64,000 nt of DNA from Mycobacterium sp. (GCA_021732005.1 JAKFVT010000059.1:345480-409479); one strand, 5' to 3'; positions 8,755 through 23,673 are shown, counted from the first letter of the stretch. A program made the numbers and translations. Notes: generated by a model not told the origin, from the sequence alone.

Positions 8755-10014
8755 ATGACCTCAGCGGAGCGGGAATTCGACATCGTCGTATACGGGGCCA
8801 CCGGGTTCGTGGGCAAGCTCACCGCCGAATACCTGGCCCGTTCCGGCGGTGACGTCCGGGTGGCCCTGGCCGGCCGATCGCCGGACAAGCTGCTGAAGGT
8901 GCGGGAGACGCTCGGCGAATCGGCGCAGAACTGGCCGATTCTGACCGCCGACGCCGCCTCCCCGTCATCGCTTGCGGACATGGCCGCGCGCACCCGCGTC
9001 GTCATCACCACCGTCGGCCCCTACAGCCGCTACGGCCTGCCGCTGGTCGCGGCGTGTGCCGCGGCCGGCACCGACTACGCCGACCTCACCGGTGAGGCGA
9101 TGTTCGTGCGGCAGAGCATCGACGACTACCACAAGCAGGCCGTCGATACCGGCGCCCGCATTGTGCATGCGTGCGGATTCGATTCCATCCCTTCGGATAT
9201 GAGCGTGTTCGCGCTGTACCGGCGGGCGCAGACCGACGGCACCGGAGAACTCGGCGACACCGACTTCGTGCTGCGCGGATTCTCCGGGGGAGTGTCGGGC
9301 GGCACGGTCGCCTCGATGATCGAGGTCTTCCGCGCCTCCTCGAACGATCCCAATACCCGGCGCATGCTGGAGGATCCGTACACCCTCACCCAGGACCGGG
9401 CCGCTGAGCCCGAACTGGGTCCGCAGCCCGACCTGCCGTGGCGGCGCGGCCGCGAGATCGCGCCCGAACTGGCCGGGGTGTGGACCACGGGCTTCGCGAT
9501 GGCGATGTACAACACGCGGATCGTGCGACGCAGCAACGCGCTTCTTGATTACGCCTACGGGCGCCGGTTGCGTTACGCGGAGTACATGAGCGTCGGCTCG
9601 TCGGTCGCCGCCCCGGTGGTGTCCGCGGTCGCCAGCGCGGCCAACAACGGTTTCGTGGCGCTGGGCAGCCGGTTCTTCCGGCTGCTGCCGCGCCGGCTGG
9701 TCGAGCGCATCGTCCCCAAGCCTGGCACCGGACCCAGCGAGCAGGCCCGCGACCGCGGCTACTACCGCGCCGAGACGTACACCACCACCACGACCGGCGC
9801 GCGCTACTGCGCCACCATCGCCCAGCAGGGCGATCCGGGATACAAAGCCACCTCGGTGATGCTCGGCGAATGTGGCCTTGCGCTGGCACTCGACCGTGAC
9901 AAATTGTCGGATCTGCGGGGTGTGCTGACGCCCGCCGCCGCCATGGGTGACGCCCTGCTGGACCGATTTCCCGCCGCAGGGATTTCCCTGCAGACGGTCC
10001 GCCTCGACAGCTAA
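8755..10014 (+). CDS. saccharopine dehydrogenase-like NAD(P)-binding reductase (Rv2449c-like)
   Basis: Rossmann-fold oxidoreductase of the saccharopine dehydrogenase/trans-acting enoyl reductase family. N-terminal nucleotide motif VVYGATGFVGKLTAEYLARS, then TTVGPYSRYGLPLVAACAAA and YADLTGE typical of the family. 419 aa from the chosen ATG 8755; a TTG at 8746 is also in frame but TAAGTT at 8742-8747 is a TANNNT box ending 7 bases before the ATG, which argues for a leaderless start at 8755. In mycobacteria, relatives act on lipid intermediates such as phthiocerol/phenolphthiocerol enoyl groups; the substrate of this copy is unknown. Confidence 0.85.
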   Translation: MTSAEREFDIVVYGATGFVGKLTAEYLARSGGDVRVALAGRSPDKLLKVRETLGESAQNWPILTADAASPSSLADMAARTRVVITTVGPYSRYGLPLVAACAAAGTDYADLTGEAMFVRQSIDDYHKQAVDTGARIVHACGFDSIPSDMSVFALYRRAQTDGTGELGDTDFVLRGFSGGVSGGTVASMIEVFRASSNDPNTRRMLEDPYTLTQDRAAEPELGPQPDLPWRRGREIAPELAGVWTTGFAMAMYNTRIVRRSNALLDYAYGRRLRYAEYMSVGSSVAAPVVSAVASAANNGFVALGSRFFRLLPRRLVERIVPKPGTGPSEQARDRGYYRAETYTTTTTGARYCATIAQQGDPGYKATSVMLGECGLALALDRDKLSDLRGVLTPAAAMGDALLDRFPAAGISLQTVRLDS

Positions 10015-10058
10015 TGTCAGCTGGGCGTGCCGCACATCCAGCAATGAAGGTGGACATC

Positions 10059-10586
10059 ATGGCCGGTCTTGACGATCTCTACAGCCAGATTCCCGTCGCG
10101 GATATCGCCAGCAGGCTCGGTGCGCCTGAGGGAGAAGTGAACCAGGCGATCCGGACCCTGGTGCCCACCCTCGTCGGCAGCATCCAGCACAACGTCGCAT
10201 CCGACGACATCGACTCCAGCACGCTCGAATCGGCGATCGCCTCGCAGGCCGGTAGCGGCCTGCTCGACGGCGGTGTGAACGTCGACCAGGTCGACACCGG
10301 AGCGGGGGAGCAGTTCGTCGCGCGGATCTTCGGCGGCAACGACACCAACCAGGTGGCCTCGGCGCTGGCCGGATCCGGTGCCGGCGGCGGGGACCTGATC
10401 AAGAAGCTGCTGCCGATCCTCATCCCGATCGTGCTGGCCTACCTGGGCAAGCAGGCCGGTGGCGGGTCGACCCAGGCCGGGGGCGGCGACAACCCGCTCG
10501 GCAGCATTCTGGGCAACGTGCTGGGCGGTAAACAGGGCGGCGCCATCGGCGACATCCTCGGTGGGCTGCTTGGCGGGAAAAAGTAG
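10059..10586 (+). CDS. DUF937 domain protein
   Basis: Small protein with one DUF937 region (MAGLDDLYSQIPVADIASRL, helical, then SGLLDGGVNVDQVDTG), a hydrophobic stretch (KKLLPILIPIVLAYLGKQ) and a Gly-rich tail ending LLGGKK. 175 aa from ATG 10059, chosen because AAGGTGG stands 5 bases before it; an in-frame ATG at 10014 overlaps the upstream stop and would add 15 non-family residues. Function unknown; relatives include YidB-type proteins. Confidence 0.75.
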   Translation: MAGLDDLYSQIPVADIASRLGAPEGEVNQAIRTLVPTLVGSIQHNVASDDIDSSTLESAIASQAGSGLLDGGVNVDQVDTGAGEQFVARIFGGNDTNQVASALAGSGAGGGDLIKKLLPILIPIVLAYLGKQAGGGSTQAGGGDNPLGSILGNVLGGKQGGAIGDILGGLLGGKK

Positions 10587-10639
10587 CGCGGATTCCCGGC
10601 GCAGTGCGGGCGGTTACGAAGGAGCCCGAGGCACGTTCC

Positions 10640-10645
10640 TAGAAT
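10640..10645 (+). promoter_or_regulatory. -10 box for valS (leaderless)
   Basis: TAGAAT with exactly 6 bases to the valS GTG. The spacing implies that transcription begins at the start codon and supports the GTG choice. Confidence 0.5.
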
Positions 10646-10651
10646 TGTCGG

Positions 10652-13311
<2,660 letters not shown>

Positions 13312-13315
<4 letters not shown>

Positions 13316-14742
13316 CCGAGCCGCTGGACTGGCGACACGAGACCCCGTCGCCCACACCCGACGAGATCGCCGCACTGCTCCAGGTGGAGCACCTGCTCGA
13401 CCAGCGTTGGCCGGAAACCAAACTGGAGCCCAGCACCGCGCGCATCGAGGCGCTGATGGAGATGCTCGGCTCACCGCAGCTGAGCTACCCGTGCATCCAC
13501 ATCGCCGGGACCAACGGCAAGACGTCGGTGGCCCGCATCGTCGACGCCCTGCTGACCGCGTTCAGCCGCCGGACCGGACGTACCACCAGCCCGCACCTGC
13601 AGTCGGCGGTCGAGCGCATCGCGATCGACAACGAGCCGATCAGTCCGGCCCGCTACGTCGAGGTCTACCGCGAGATCGAGCCGTTCGTGCAGCTCGTCGA
13701 CGCTCAGTCGCAACAAGACGGTGGCCCCGCGATGAGCAAGTTCGAGGTGTTGACCGCGATGGCGTTCGCCGCCTTCGCCGACGCGCCCGTCGACGTCGCC
13801 GTCGTCGAGGTGGGGATGGGCGGCCGCTGGGACGCCACCAATGTCGTCGACGCACCCGTCGCCGTGATCACACCGATCGGCATCGACCACGCCGAATACC
13901 TCGGTGACACCATCGGCGAGATCGCGGCCGAGAAGGCCGGCATCATCGGGGCGCCGCGCGGGGACCTGGTGCAGACCGACACCGTCGCGGTGATCGGTCG
14001 CCAAGCCCCCGAAGCGATGGAAGTGCTTCTGGCTCAAGCGGTGAAGTCCGACGCCGCCGTCGCGCGGGAGGATTCCGAATTCGCGGTCCTGGGCCGCCAG
14101 GTCGCCATCGGGGGACAGGTGCTGCAGCTGCAGGGCCTGGGCGGGGTGTACTCCGACATCTTCCTGCCGCTGCACGGCGAGCATCAGGCCCACAACGCCG
14201 CGGTCGCGCTCGCCGCGGTCGAGGCATTGTTCGGCGCCGGGGCCGACCGCCAACTCGACATCGACACGGTGCGAGCCGGGTTCGCCGCGGCCGCCAGCCC
14301 GGGCCGTCTCGAGCGGATGCGCAGCGCGCCGACGGTGTTCCTCGACGCCGCCCACAACCCGGCCGGCGCCGCCGCACTGGCCGACGCGCTCACGTCGGAA
14401 TTCGATTTCCGGTTCCTGGTCGGGGTGCTGTCGCTGATGGGCGACAAGGACGTCACCGGCATCCTCACCGCGCTGGAGCCGGCCTTCGACCAGGTCGTCG
14501 TCACCCACAACGGGTCACCCCGCGCGCTCGAGGTGGACGCGCTGGCGCTGCGGGCCGAGGAGATCTTCGGGCCGGACCGGGTGGCGCGGGCCGACACGCT
14601 GGCCGACGCCATCGAGATCGCCACCGCGATGGTGGAGGATTCCGCCGCCGACGAGGGGCTGTCCGGGGCCGGAATCGTCATCACCGGGTCGGTGGTGACC
14701 GCGGGCGCGGCGCGCACCCTGTTCGGGAAGGACCCGCAATGA
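13312..14742 (+). CDS. folC: folylpolyglutamate/dihydrofolate synthase
   Basis: Adds glutamate to dihydropteroate and polyglutamylates folates; Mur-ligase superfamily. P-loop HIAGTNGKTSVARIVDALL, Mur-type TSPHLQSAVERI and the later DAAHNPAGAAALADAL motif are visible. 476 aa. ATG overlaps the valS stop, and its own stop overlaps the DUF4233 start, both ATGA. Confidence 0.95.
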
Positions 14743-15131
14743 CCGAGACCCCGGCGGCTCCGCCGGATCCCTGGAAGAGCTTCCGCGGGGTCATGGCAGG
14801 CACCCTCATCCTCGAGGCGATCGTCGTGCTGCTGGCGCTGCCGGTGGTCAGCATGGTCGGCGGCGGGCTGACCGGGTGGTCGATGGCCTACCTGGTGGGG
14901 TTCGCGGTTTTCCTGGTGCTGCTGGCCGGCGTGCAGGGCAGGCCGTGGGCCATCTGGTGCAACCTGGCCGTCCAGCTAATTCTGGTCGCCGGGTTCTTCG
15001 TCTACCCGGCGGTCGGAATGGTCGGCCTGTTGTTCGTGGCGGTGTGGGCGATCCTCGCCTACCTGCGCGCGGAGGTGCTGCGCAGGCAGCGCCGCGGCCT
15101 GCTGCCCGGCCAGCAGCAACCTCCCGACTGA
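14739..15131 (+). CDS. DUF4233 membrane protein (Rv2446c-like)
   Basis: 130-aa integral membrane protein with three to four hydrophobic segments (GTLILEAIVVLLALPVVSMV, WSMAYLVGFAVFLVLLAGV, LAVQLILVAGFFVYPAVGMV, LLFVAVWAILAYL) and a basic cytosolic tail (RAEVLRRQRRGLLPG). Always found after folC in mycobacteria as far as I recall. Coupled to folC by an ATGA overlap. Role unknown. Confidence 0.85.
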   Translation: MTETPAAPPDPWKSFRGVMAGTLILEAIVVLLALPVVSMVGGGLTGWSMAYLVGFAVFLVLLAGVQGRPWAIWCNLAVQLILVAGFFVYPAVGMVGLLFVAVWAILAYLRAEVLRRQRRGLLPGQQQPPD

Positions 15132-15202
15132 CGGGTACGCTGTGCGCCGTGTCTGCGCCGGTGACGGTGCTTCAGCGATGCGATGAGGAGGAACGGCGCC
15201 AG

Positions 15203-15616
15203 ATGACGACCGAGCGGACCCTGGTTCTGATCAAGCCCGACGGCGTGCAGCGGCAGGTGGTCGGGGAGATCATCAGCCGAATCGAACGCAAAGGCCTCAC
15301 CCTGGCTGCCCTGGAGCTCAAGCAGGTCAGCGACGAGCTGGCCCGGGCGCACTACGCCGAACACGACGGCAAGCCGTTCTTCGACTCGCTGCTGGAGTTC
15401 ATCACCTCCGGCAAGGTTGTCGCGGCCGTTCTGGAAGGCCCCCGCGCGATCGCGGCGTTTCGGCAGCTCGCCGGTGGTACCGACCCGGTCGAGAAGGCCA
15501 CGCCCGGCACCATCCGCGGCGACTTCGGTCTGGAAACCCAGTTCAACCTCGTGCACGGCTCGGACTCCCCGGAGTCGGCCGAACGCGAGATCAACCTCTG
15601 GTTTCCCAACTTCTGA
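15203..15616 (+). CDS. ndk: nucleoside diphosphate kinase
   Basis: Balances NTP and dNTP pools by phosphate transfer through a catalytic His (NLVHGSDSPESAEREI near the C-terminus). N-terminus TERTLVLIKPDGVQRQVVGE is the family signature. 137 aa, normal. ATG at 15203 follows AGGAGGAA; a longer in-frame reading upstream overlaps the DUF4233 gene in another frame and is not real. Confidence 0.96.
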   Translation: MTTERTLVLIKPDGVQRQVVGEIISRIERKGLTLAALELKQVSDELARAHYAEHDGKPFFDSLLEFITSGKVVAAVLEGPRAIAAFRQLAGGTDPVEKATPGTIRGDFGLETQFNLVHGSDSPESAEREINLWFPNF

Positions 15617-15817
15617 ACACACTTCCCACGCCACTGTCGTCCGAACCGCCCCCGCGGTGTGGGATACTGGCTGCGGATGAGCCCCTAAAGCCCATCCGGA
15701 TGAAGACTTACGACGTGCGCGACCACCACCTGGTGAGGCGCCGACCGTCACAGCCGTCATTCAGCCAGGCACCGAATTCGTTCGTTATGAGCCGTTCGGA
15801 GCGAGACCAATAAACAA

Positions 15818-15890
15818 GCCCGGGGAAAGTTACCGGGCACATAGCGGAAGCCCTCGCGTGGCCGCGTCGAAATGACGCGCCCGGGGGCTT
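15818..15890 (+). promoter_or_regulatory. two hairpins in the rne 5' leader
   Basis: The 285-bp gap before rne holds a hairpin at 15818-15838 (GCCCGG/CCGGGC) and a nested one at 15848-15890 (outer AAGCCC/GGGCTT, inner CGCGTC/GACGCG) that ends 2 bases before the GAGGAGA ribosome site. RNase E mRNAs of other bacteria are autoregulated through their leaders; a similar role here is inferred. A GATACT at 15663-15668 could be the -10, giving a leader of about 225 bases, but no good -35 was found. Confidence 0.4.
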
Positions 15891-15901
15891 GAGGAGAATA
15901 C

Positions 15902-18847
<2,946 letters not shown>

Positions 18848-18856
18848 GGTGGCGGT

Positions 18857-18886
18857 TTGACCCTCCCGGTGCTGGTCACGTACCCT
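18857..18886 (+). promoter_or_regulatory. promoter for rplU-rpmA
   Basis: TTGACC, an 18-bp spacer, then TACCCT, fitting the mycobacterial housekeeping pattern TTGAC-N18-TANNNT. Predicted start near 18893 leaves a leader of about 115 bases before rplU. Confidence 0.55.
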
Positions 18887-19006
18887 TGACCAGTTGTCGC
18901 CAGGCGTCCGTCGCCGGTGGCAGCGGGCTCAAGATCCCGCACCCCAAGACCCGCGCACGCAGCTTCGGTTAGCGCGCGCCCGCAGAGCAAGAGCGAAGGA
19001 CCCACA

Positions 19007-19330
19007 ATGGCAGGCGATAAGGTCACGTACGCAATCGTCAAGACCGGCGGCAAGCAGTACAAGGTCGCCGTCGGCGACATCGTGAAGGTCGAGAAGCTCG
19101 AGGTCGAGGCCGGCGCTTCCGTTTCGCTGCCCGTCGCCCTCGTAGTCGACGGCGCCACGGTGACCACCGATGCCAAGGCCCTGGAGAAGGTCGCGGTCAC
19201 CGGTGAGGTGCTCGAGCACACCAAGGGCCCGAAGATCCGCATCCACAAGTTCAAGAACAAGACCGGTTACCACAAGCGGCAGGGGCACCGTCAGCCGTTG
19301 ACCGTGCTCAAGGTCACCGGAATCAAGTAG
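19007..19330 (+). CDS. rplU: 50S ribosomal protein L21
   Basis: Large-subunit ribosomal protein. Family sequence VTYAIVKTGGKQYKVAVGDI at the N-terminus and KTGYHKRQGHRQPLTVLKV at the C-terminus. 107 aa from ATG 19007, which follows GAAGGA; the frame is open 30 codons further upstream but that part has no family similarity. rpmA follows after 19 bases. Confidence 0.97.
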   Translation: MAGDKVTYAIVKTGGKQYKVAVGDIVKVEKLEVEAGASVSLPVALVVDGATVTTDAKALEKVAVTGEVLEHTKGPKIRIHKFKNKTGYHKRQGHRQPLTVLKVTGIK

Positions 19331-19349
19331 CGACAGGGAGCAATCTGAC

Positions 19350-19613
19350 ATGGCACACAAGAAGGGCGCTTCCAGCTCACGCAACGGTCGCGACTCCAAC
19401 GCCCAGCGCCTCGGCGTCAAGCGCTTCGGCGGCCAGCTCGTCAAGGCCGGCGAGATCCTCGTCCGCCAGCGTGGCACCCACTTCCACCCGGGCGTGAACG
19501 TCGGTCGCGGCGGTGACGACACCCTGTTCGCCACGGCCCCCGGCCTGGTGGAGTTCGGCGTCAAGCGCGGTCGCAAGACCGTCAACATCGTTCGCGCCGC
19601 GCGACCGGAGTAG
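19350..19613 (+). CDS. rpmA: 50S ribosomal protein L27
   Basis: Large-subunit protein reaching the peptidyl-transferase centre. MAHKKGASSSRNGRDSNAQR begins directly with the mature sequence, so no N-terminal cleavage is expected, unlike the Firmicute form. 87 aa. Same operon as rplU. Confidence 0.97.
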   Translation: MAHKKGASSSRNGRDSNAQRLGVKRFGGQLVKAGEILVRQRGTHFHPGVNVGRGGDDTLFATAPGLVEFGVKRGRKTVNIVRAARPE

Positions 19614-19623
19614 GTCTGCATCG

Positions 19624-19679
19624 CGAGTGTGAATCCACTGCGAGGTCCAGACCCATAACTCGCACCAGGTTCACACTCG
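19624..19679. repeat. 10-bp perfect inverted repeat between rpmA and obg
   Basis: CGAGTGTGAA and TTCACACTCG flank 36 bases. It may fold as a terminator-like hairpin for rplU-rpmA or be one of the short dispersed intergenic repeats of mycobacteria; it has no U-tract. Confidence 0.6.
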
Positions 19680-19699
19680 ACGATTGAAAGGACGCTCCG

Positions 19700-21148
19700 A
19701 TGCCTCGTTTCGTCGATCGCGTCGTCATCCATGCCCGCGCGGGCAGCGGTGGAAACGGCTGCGCCTCGGTACACCGCGAGAAATTCAAGCCACTCGGTGG
19801 ACCTGACGGCGGTAACGGTGGGCGCGGCGGCAGCGTCGTGCTCATCGTGGACCCGCAGGTGCACACCCTGCTCGACTTCCACTTCCACCCGCATGTCGCG
19901 GCTCAGTCCGGTACGCAGGGGATGGGCAGCAACCGCGAGGGGGCCAACGGCTCCGATCTCGAAGTGAAGGTTCCCGATGGCACCGTCGTGCTCGATTCCA
20001 ACGGGCGCCTGCTGGCCGACCTGGTCGGTGCGGGCACCCGTTTCGTCGCCGCCGAGGGTGGCCGCGGCGGTCTCGGTAACGCCGCATTGGCGTCGCGGGC
20101 CCGGAAGGCTCCGGGGTTCGCGCTGCTCGGCGAGAAGGGTGAGGAACGCGAACTCACCCTGGAACTCAAGACGGTCGCCGACGTCGGTCTGATCGGCTTC
20201 CCGTCGGCAGGCAAATCCTCACTGGTGTCGGTGATCTCGGCGGCCAAACCCAAGATCGCGGACTACCCGTTCACCACCCTGGTGCCCAATCTCGGTGTCG
20301 TGTCGGCCGGTGACCACACGTTCACTGTCGCCGACGTCCCTGGCTTGATCCCCGGCGCGTCGGAAGGTCGCGGTCTCGGCCTGGACTTCCTTCGTCATAT
20401 CGAACGCTGCGCCCTGCTGGTGCACGTGGTCGACTGTGCCACTTTGGAACCGGGCCGCGATCCGATCTCCGACATCGACGCGCTGGAAGCCGAACTGGCC
20501 GCGTATCGCCCGACGCTGCAAGGCGATACGACGCTGGGCGACCTGGCCGACCGGCCGCGGGCGGTGGTGCTCAACAAGATCGACGTTCCCGAGGCCAGGG
20601 AGCTCGCCGACTTCGTGCGCCCCGACATCGAGGCGCGCGGCTGGCCGGTCTTCGAGGTGTCGACCGTGAGCCGGGAAGGCTTGCGCGAGTTGACGTTCGC
20701 GCTGTGGGACATGGTGGCGGCCTACCAGGCGGCCCAGCCCGAGTTGGTGCCGCGCCGCCCGGTGATCCGGCCGGTCCCGGTCGATCAGACCGGGTTCACC
20801 GTCGAGGCCGACCCGCACAACCCCGGCGGTTTCGTGGTGCGCGGCGTTCGGCCCGAACGGTGGATCGCGCAAACGAACTTCGACAACGACGAAGCCGTCG
20901 GCTATCTCGGTGACCGGCTGGCCCGCCTCGGTGTGGAGGATCAACTCCTCAAGCGCGGCGCCAAACCCGGCTGCGCGGTCACCATCGGCGACATGACCTT
21001 CGACTGGGAGCCGCAGACCCCGGCCGGTGTCGACGTCACGCCGACAGGGCGCGGCACCGATGCCCGGCTTGAGCAGAACGACCGGATCGGGGCGGCCGAG
21101 CGCAAGGAGGCCCGCCGCCACCGCCGGGAGCACGAGGACGAGGCGTGA
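19700..21148 (+). CDS. obg: GTPase Obg (CgtA)
   Basis: Essential GTPase for late 50S assembly and stress signalling. Gly-rich Obg fold at residues 1-158 (RAGSGGNGCASVHREKFKP), G domain with P-loop GFPSAGKSSLVSV, G3 DVPGLIPGA and G4 NKID, then a C-terminal OCT domain (about 340-420) and a charged tail. 482 aa. Gene order rplU-rpmA-obg-proB is the usual one. ATG after GAAAGGA; stop overlaps the proB start by four bases. Confidence 0.97.
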   Translation: MPRFVDRVVIHARAGSGGNGCASVHREKFKPLGGPDGGNGGRGGSVVLIVDPQVHTLLDFHFHPHVAAQSGTQGMGSNREGANGSDLEVKVPDGTVVLDSNGRLLADLVGAGTRFVAAEGGRGGLGNAALASRARKAPGFALLGEKGEERELTLELKTVADVGLIGFPSAGKSSLVSVISAAKPKIADYPFTTLVPNLGVVSAGDHTFTVADVPGLIPGASEGRGLGLDFLRHIERCALLVHVVDCATLEPGRDPISDIDALEAELAAYRPTLQGDTTLGDLADRPRAVVLNKIDVPEARELADFVRPDIEARGWPVFEVSTVSREGLRELTFALWDMVAAYQAAQPELVPRRPVIRPVPVDQTGFTVEADPHNPGGFVVRGVRPERWIAQTNFDNDEAVGYLGDRLARLGVEDQLLKRGAKPGCAVTIGDMTFDWEPQTPAGVDVTPTGRGTDARLEQNDRIGAAERKEARRHRREHEDEA

Positions 21149-22245
21149 GCCAGTACCGCGACGCCGTGCGCTCTGCGCGCAGCGTCGTCGTCAAGATCGG
21201 CACCACGGCACTGACCACGAAATCCGGGTTGTTCGACGCCGGCCGGCTGGCGAAGCTGGTCGAGGCGATCGAGGCGCGGATGAAGGCCGGCTCCGACGTC
21301 GTGATCGTGTCCTCGGGTGCGATCGCCGCCGGGATCGAGCCGCTCGGGCTGAACCGGCGCCCCAACGATCTGGCGACCAAGCAGGCCGCCGCCAGTGTCG
21401 GGCAGGTCGCGTTGGTCAACGCGTGGAGTGCGGCCTTCGCCCGCTACGACCGCACCGTCGGCCAGGTGCTGCTTACCGCACACGACATCTCGATGCGGGT
21501 GCAGCACACGAACGCTCAGCGCACACTGAACCGGCTGCGTTCACTGCACGCGGTGGCGATCGTCAACGAGAACGACACGGTGGCCACCAACGAGATTCGC
21601 TTCGGTGACAACGATCGGCTCTCGGCGCTGGTAGCCCACCTCGTGGGCGCCGACGCGCTGATCCTGTTGTCCGATATCGACGGGCTCTATGACGCTGACC
21701 CGCGCAAGTCGGACGCCCGCTTCATCCCGGAAGTGACCGGGCCCGACGACCTCGGCGGGGTGGTGGCCGGTGAGGGCAGTCGGCTGGGCACCGGCGGAAT
21801 GCGCTCGAAGCTGTCCTCGGCGCTACTGGCCGCAGACGCCGGAGTTCCGGTGCTGCTGGCCGCGTCGGTCGACGCCGCCGAGGCCCTCACCGACGCGTCG
21901 GTGGGCACAGTGTTCGCGCCGCGGCCCGACCGGATGTCGGCGCGGCGATTCTGGGTTCGCTACGCCGCCGAAGCGTCGGGTGCACTGACGCTCGATCCCG
22001 GGGCGGTCCGCGCGGTGGTCAAGCAGCGCCGGTCACTGCTGGCTGCGGGCATCACCGGGGTATCGGGCCGGTTCTTCGGCGGCGACGTCGTCGAACTGCG
22101 TGACACCGACGGTGAGATGGTCGCCCGCGGGGTGGTGGCCTACGACGCCGGTGAACTGACGACCATGATCGGCCGCTCGACCTCGGACCTGCCCGCCGAA
22201 ATGCGCCGTCCCGCAGTACACGCCGACGATCTGGTGGCCGTCTAG
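21145..22245 (+). CDS. proB: glutamate 5-kinase
   Basis: First step of proline synthesis: phosphorylates glutamate. Amino-acid-kinase domain with VVKIGTTALT, SSGAIAAG, NENDTVATNEIRFGDNDRLSA; C-terminal PUA domain about residues 275-360. 366 aa. GTG overlaps the obg stop (GTGA). Its partner proA is at 32.6 kb. Its TAG stop shares a CTAG palindrome with the stop of the convergent Sir2 gene. Confidence 0.96.
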   Translation: MSQYRDAVRSARSVVVKIGTTALTTKSGLFDAGRLAKLVEAIEARMKAGSDVVIVSSGAIAAGIEPLGLNRRPNDLATKQAAASVGQVALVNAWSAAFARYDRTVGQVLLTAHDISMRVQHTNAQRTLNRLRSLHAVAIVNENDTVATNEIRFGDNDRLSALVAHLVGADALILLSDIDGLYDADPRKSDARFIPEVTGPDDLGGVVAGEGSRLGTGGMRSKLSSALLAADAGVPVLLAASVDAAEALTDASVGTVFAPRPDRMSARRFWVRYAAEASGALTLDPGAVRAVVKQRRSLLAAGITGVSGRFFGGDVVELRDTDGEMVARGVVAYDAGELTTMIGRSTSDLPAEMRRPAVHADDLVAV

Positions 22246-23078
22246 GTCGCGGAGGTCAGGCCGGACAGTTCGTCGGCCAGCAACGCCAGCATCGGCGAAC
22301 AGCCGCTGTCCACTGTGACGGTGGCCAGCGCGTCACCGCGGGTGGCGCCGCGGTTGATGATCGCGATCGGCATGCCCAGCGCGGCGGCGTGCCGCACGAA
22401 CCGGTAGCCGGAGAACACCGTCAGCGAGGACCCGACCACCAGCAGTGCATCGGATTCATCGACCAGTGAATATGCCTGGTACACAACATCTTTGTGCACA
22501 CTCTCGCCGAAGTAGACGATGTCGGGCTTGAGCATCCCGCCGCACGACGGGCAGTCGATGAACCGGAACGACTCGGTGTCGGTGACCATGGCGTCCGCGT
22601 CGGGCGCGACGGCGATACCGCCGAGCCGCTCGGCGCGTTCGGCGAATCCCGGGTTGGCCGCCTCGAGTTCGTCGGCCAGCGCCGCGCGCGACATGGTGTA
22701 CCCGCAGTCCAGACAGACCACCTGCGCGTAGGTGCCGTGCAGGTTGATGACGTTGCGGCTGCCCGCCTTGGTGTGCAGCAGGTCGACGTTCTGAGTGATG
22801 ATGCCGGTGACCACGCCGGCACGTTCTAACTGGGCCAGCGCCCGGTGCCCGGCGTTGGGCATGGTCTGGGCCATGTGCCGCCAGCCCAGGTGATTGCGCG
22901 CCCAGTACCGCTGCCGGAACGCCTGACTCGAGGTGAACTGGCGAATCGTCATCGGATTGGCCGGCGGCGAATCCGGGCCGCGATAGTCGGGAATGCCCGA
23001 GTCGGTGGAGATCCCGGCGCCGGTGAGCACGGCCACGCGCCGGCCCGCCAACAACGAGACCAGTTCGGGGCTGTCCAC
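22242..23078 (-). CDS. Sir2-family NAD-dependent protein deacylase
   Basis: Removes acyl groups from protein lysines using NAD. NAD-binding VLTGAGISTDSGIPDYRGPD, ITQNVDLLHTKAG, catalytic His in NLHGTYAQVVC, zinc Cys pairs CLDC and CPSC, and VVGSSLTVFSGYRFV. 278 aa, normal for a sirtuin. GTG start, with TACTCT (23086-23091 opposite strand) ending 7 bases upstream, hence probably leaderless or nearly so. Distinct from a CobB-only short type because of the complete zinc module. Confidence 0.93.
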   Translation of the reverse strand: MDSPELVSLLAGRRVAVLTGAGISTDSGIPDYRGPDSPPANPMTIRQFTSSQAFRQRYWARNHLGWRHMAQTMPNAGHRALAQLERAGVVTGIITQNVDLLHTKAGSRNVINLHGTYAQVVCLDCGYTMSRAALADELEAANPGFAERAERLGGIAVAPDADAMVTDTESFRFIDCPSCGGMLKPDIVYFGESVHKDVVYQAYSLVDESDALLVVGSSLTVFSGYRFVRHAAALGMPIAIINRGATRGDALATVTVDSGCSPMLALLADELSGLTSAT

Positions 23079-23097
23079 GCCCTCCAGAGTAGGCGGG

Positions 23098-23673
23098 CTA
23101 CCCGAAGTTGGTGAGCGGGCTCAATACGTCGTGAGCGAACTGCGTGATGTTCAGCGTCGGGTTGCCGTCCGGGTAGCTCACGGTGGCGAGCAGATTGGCG
23201 CCGGCATCGACAAAATCGCCGTCAGCGCGGCCCTGATGGGTCGACGACGTCACCAGAATGACGCCCGAAGTGCCGGCCTTCTTGGCCAGCGGCACCGAGA
23301 ACTGCGCATTCTGCACCGTGCTGTTGGCCCGGTCCTCGACGATGATCCGGCTGTCGGGGAAGTTGAGCATCAGCAGCATGCGGCGCATCTGAGCGGCTTC
23401 GGTCACGCCGTTCTGGGGGTTACCGCCGGTGACGATGATCGGGGAGTGCGGGTACATCTGAGCCACCGCGAGCCCGGTCAGCACCCGGCGCCGCAGGATC
23501 ATCCGCATCGAGCCGTCCGGCAGCAGGCCGTAACCCAGAACGACGATCGCCGGATTGGAGAAGTCCTTGGCGGCTACCGGGTCAGCCTGGGCGGCAGCCG
23601 GCACGATCTCGCCGATCAGCGCGGCGACAACAAGGAGTACGGCGCCGCAGGCGGCTTTCCATCGACGTCGCAC
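23098..23673 (-). CDS. YdcF-family (DUF218) exported protein
   Basis: 191 aa with a signal peptide or anchor (residues 1-30, LLVVAALIGEIVPAAAQA-D) and a DUF218/YdcF fold: VVLGYGLLPDGSMRMILRRR, YPHSPIIVTGG, and SSTHQGRADGDF. Members bind S-adenosylmethionine or act on envelope glycans; the actual role is unknown. Lies 19 bp upstream of nothing but Sir2 end-to-start on the same strand, so may be co-transcribed with Sir2 ahead of it. Confidence 0.8.
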   Translation of the reverse strand: MRRRWKAACGAVLLVVAALIGEIVPAAAQADPVAAKDFSNPAIVVLGYGLLPDGSMRMILRRRVLTGLAVAQMYPHSPIIVTGGNPQNGVTEAAQMRRMLLMLNFPDSRIIVEDRANSTVQNAQFSVPLAKKAGTSGVILVTSSTHQGRADGDFVDAGANLLATVSYPDGNPTLNITQFAHDVLSPLTNFG

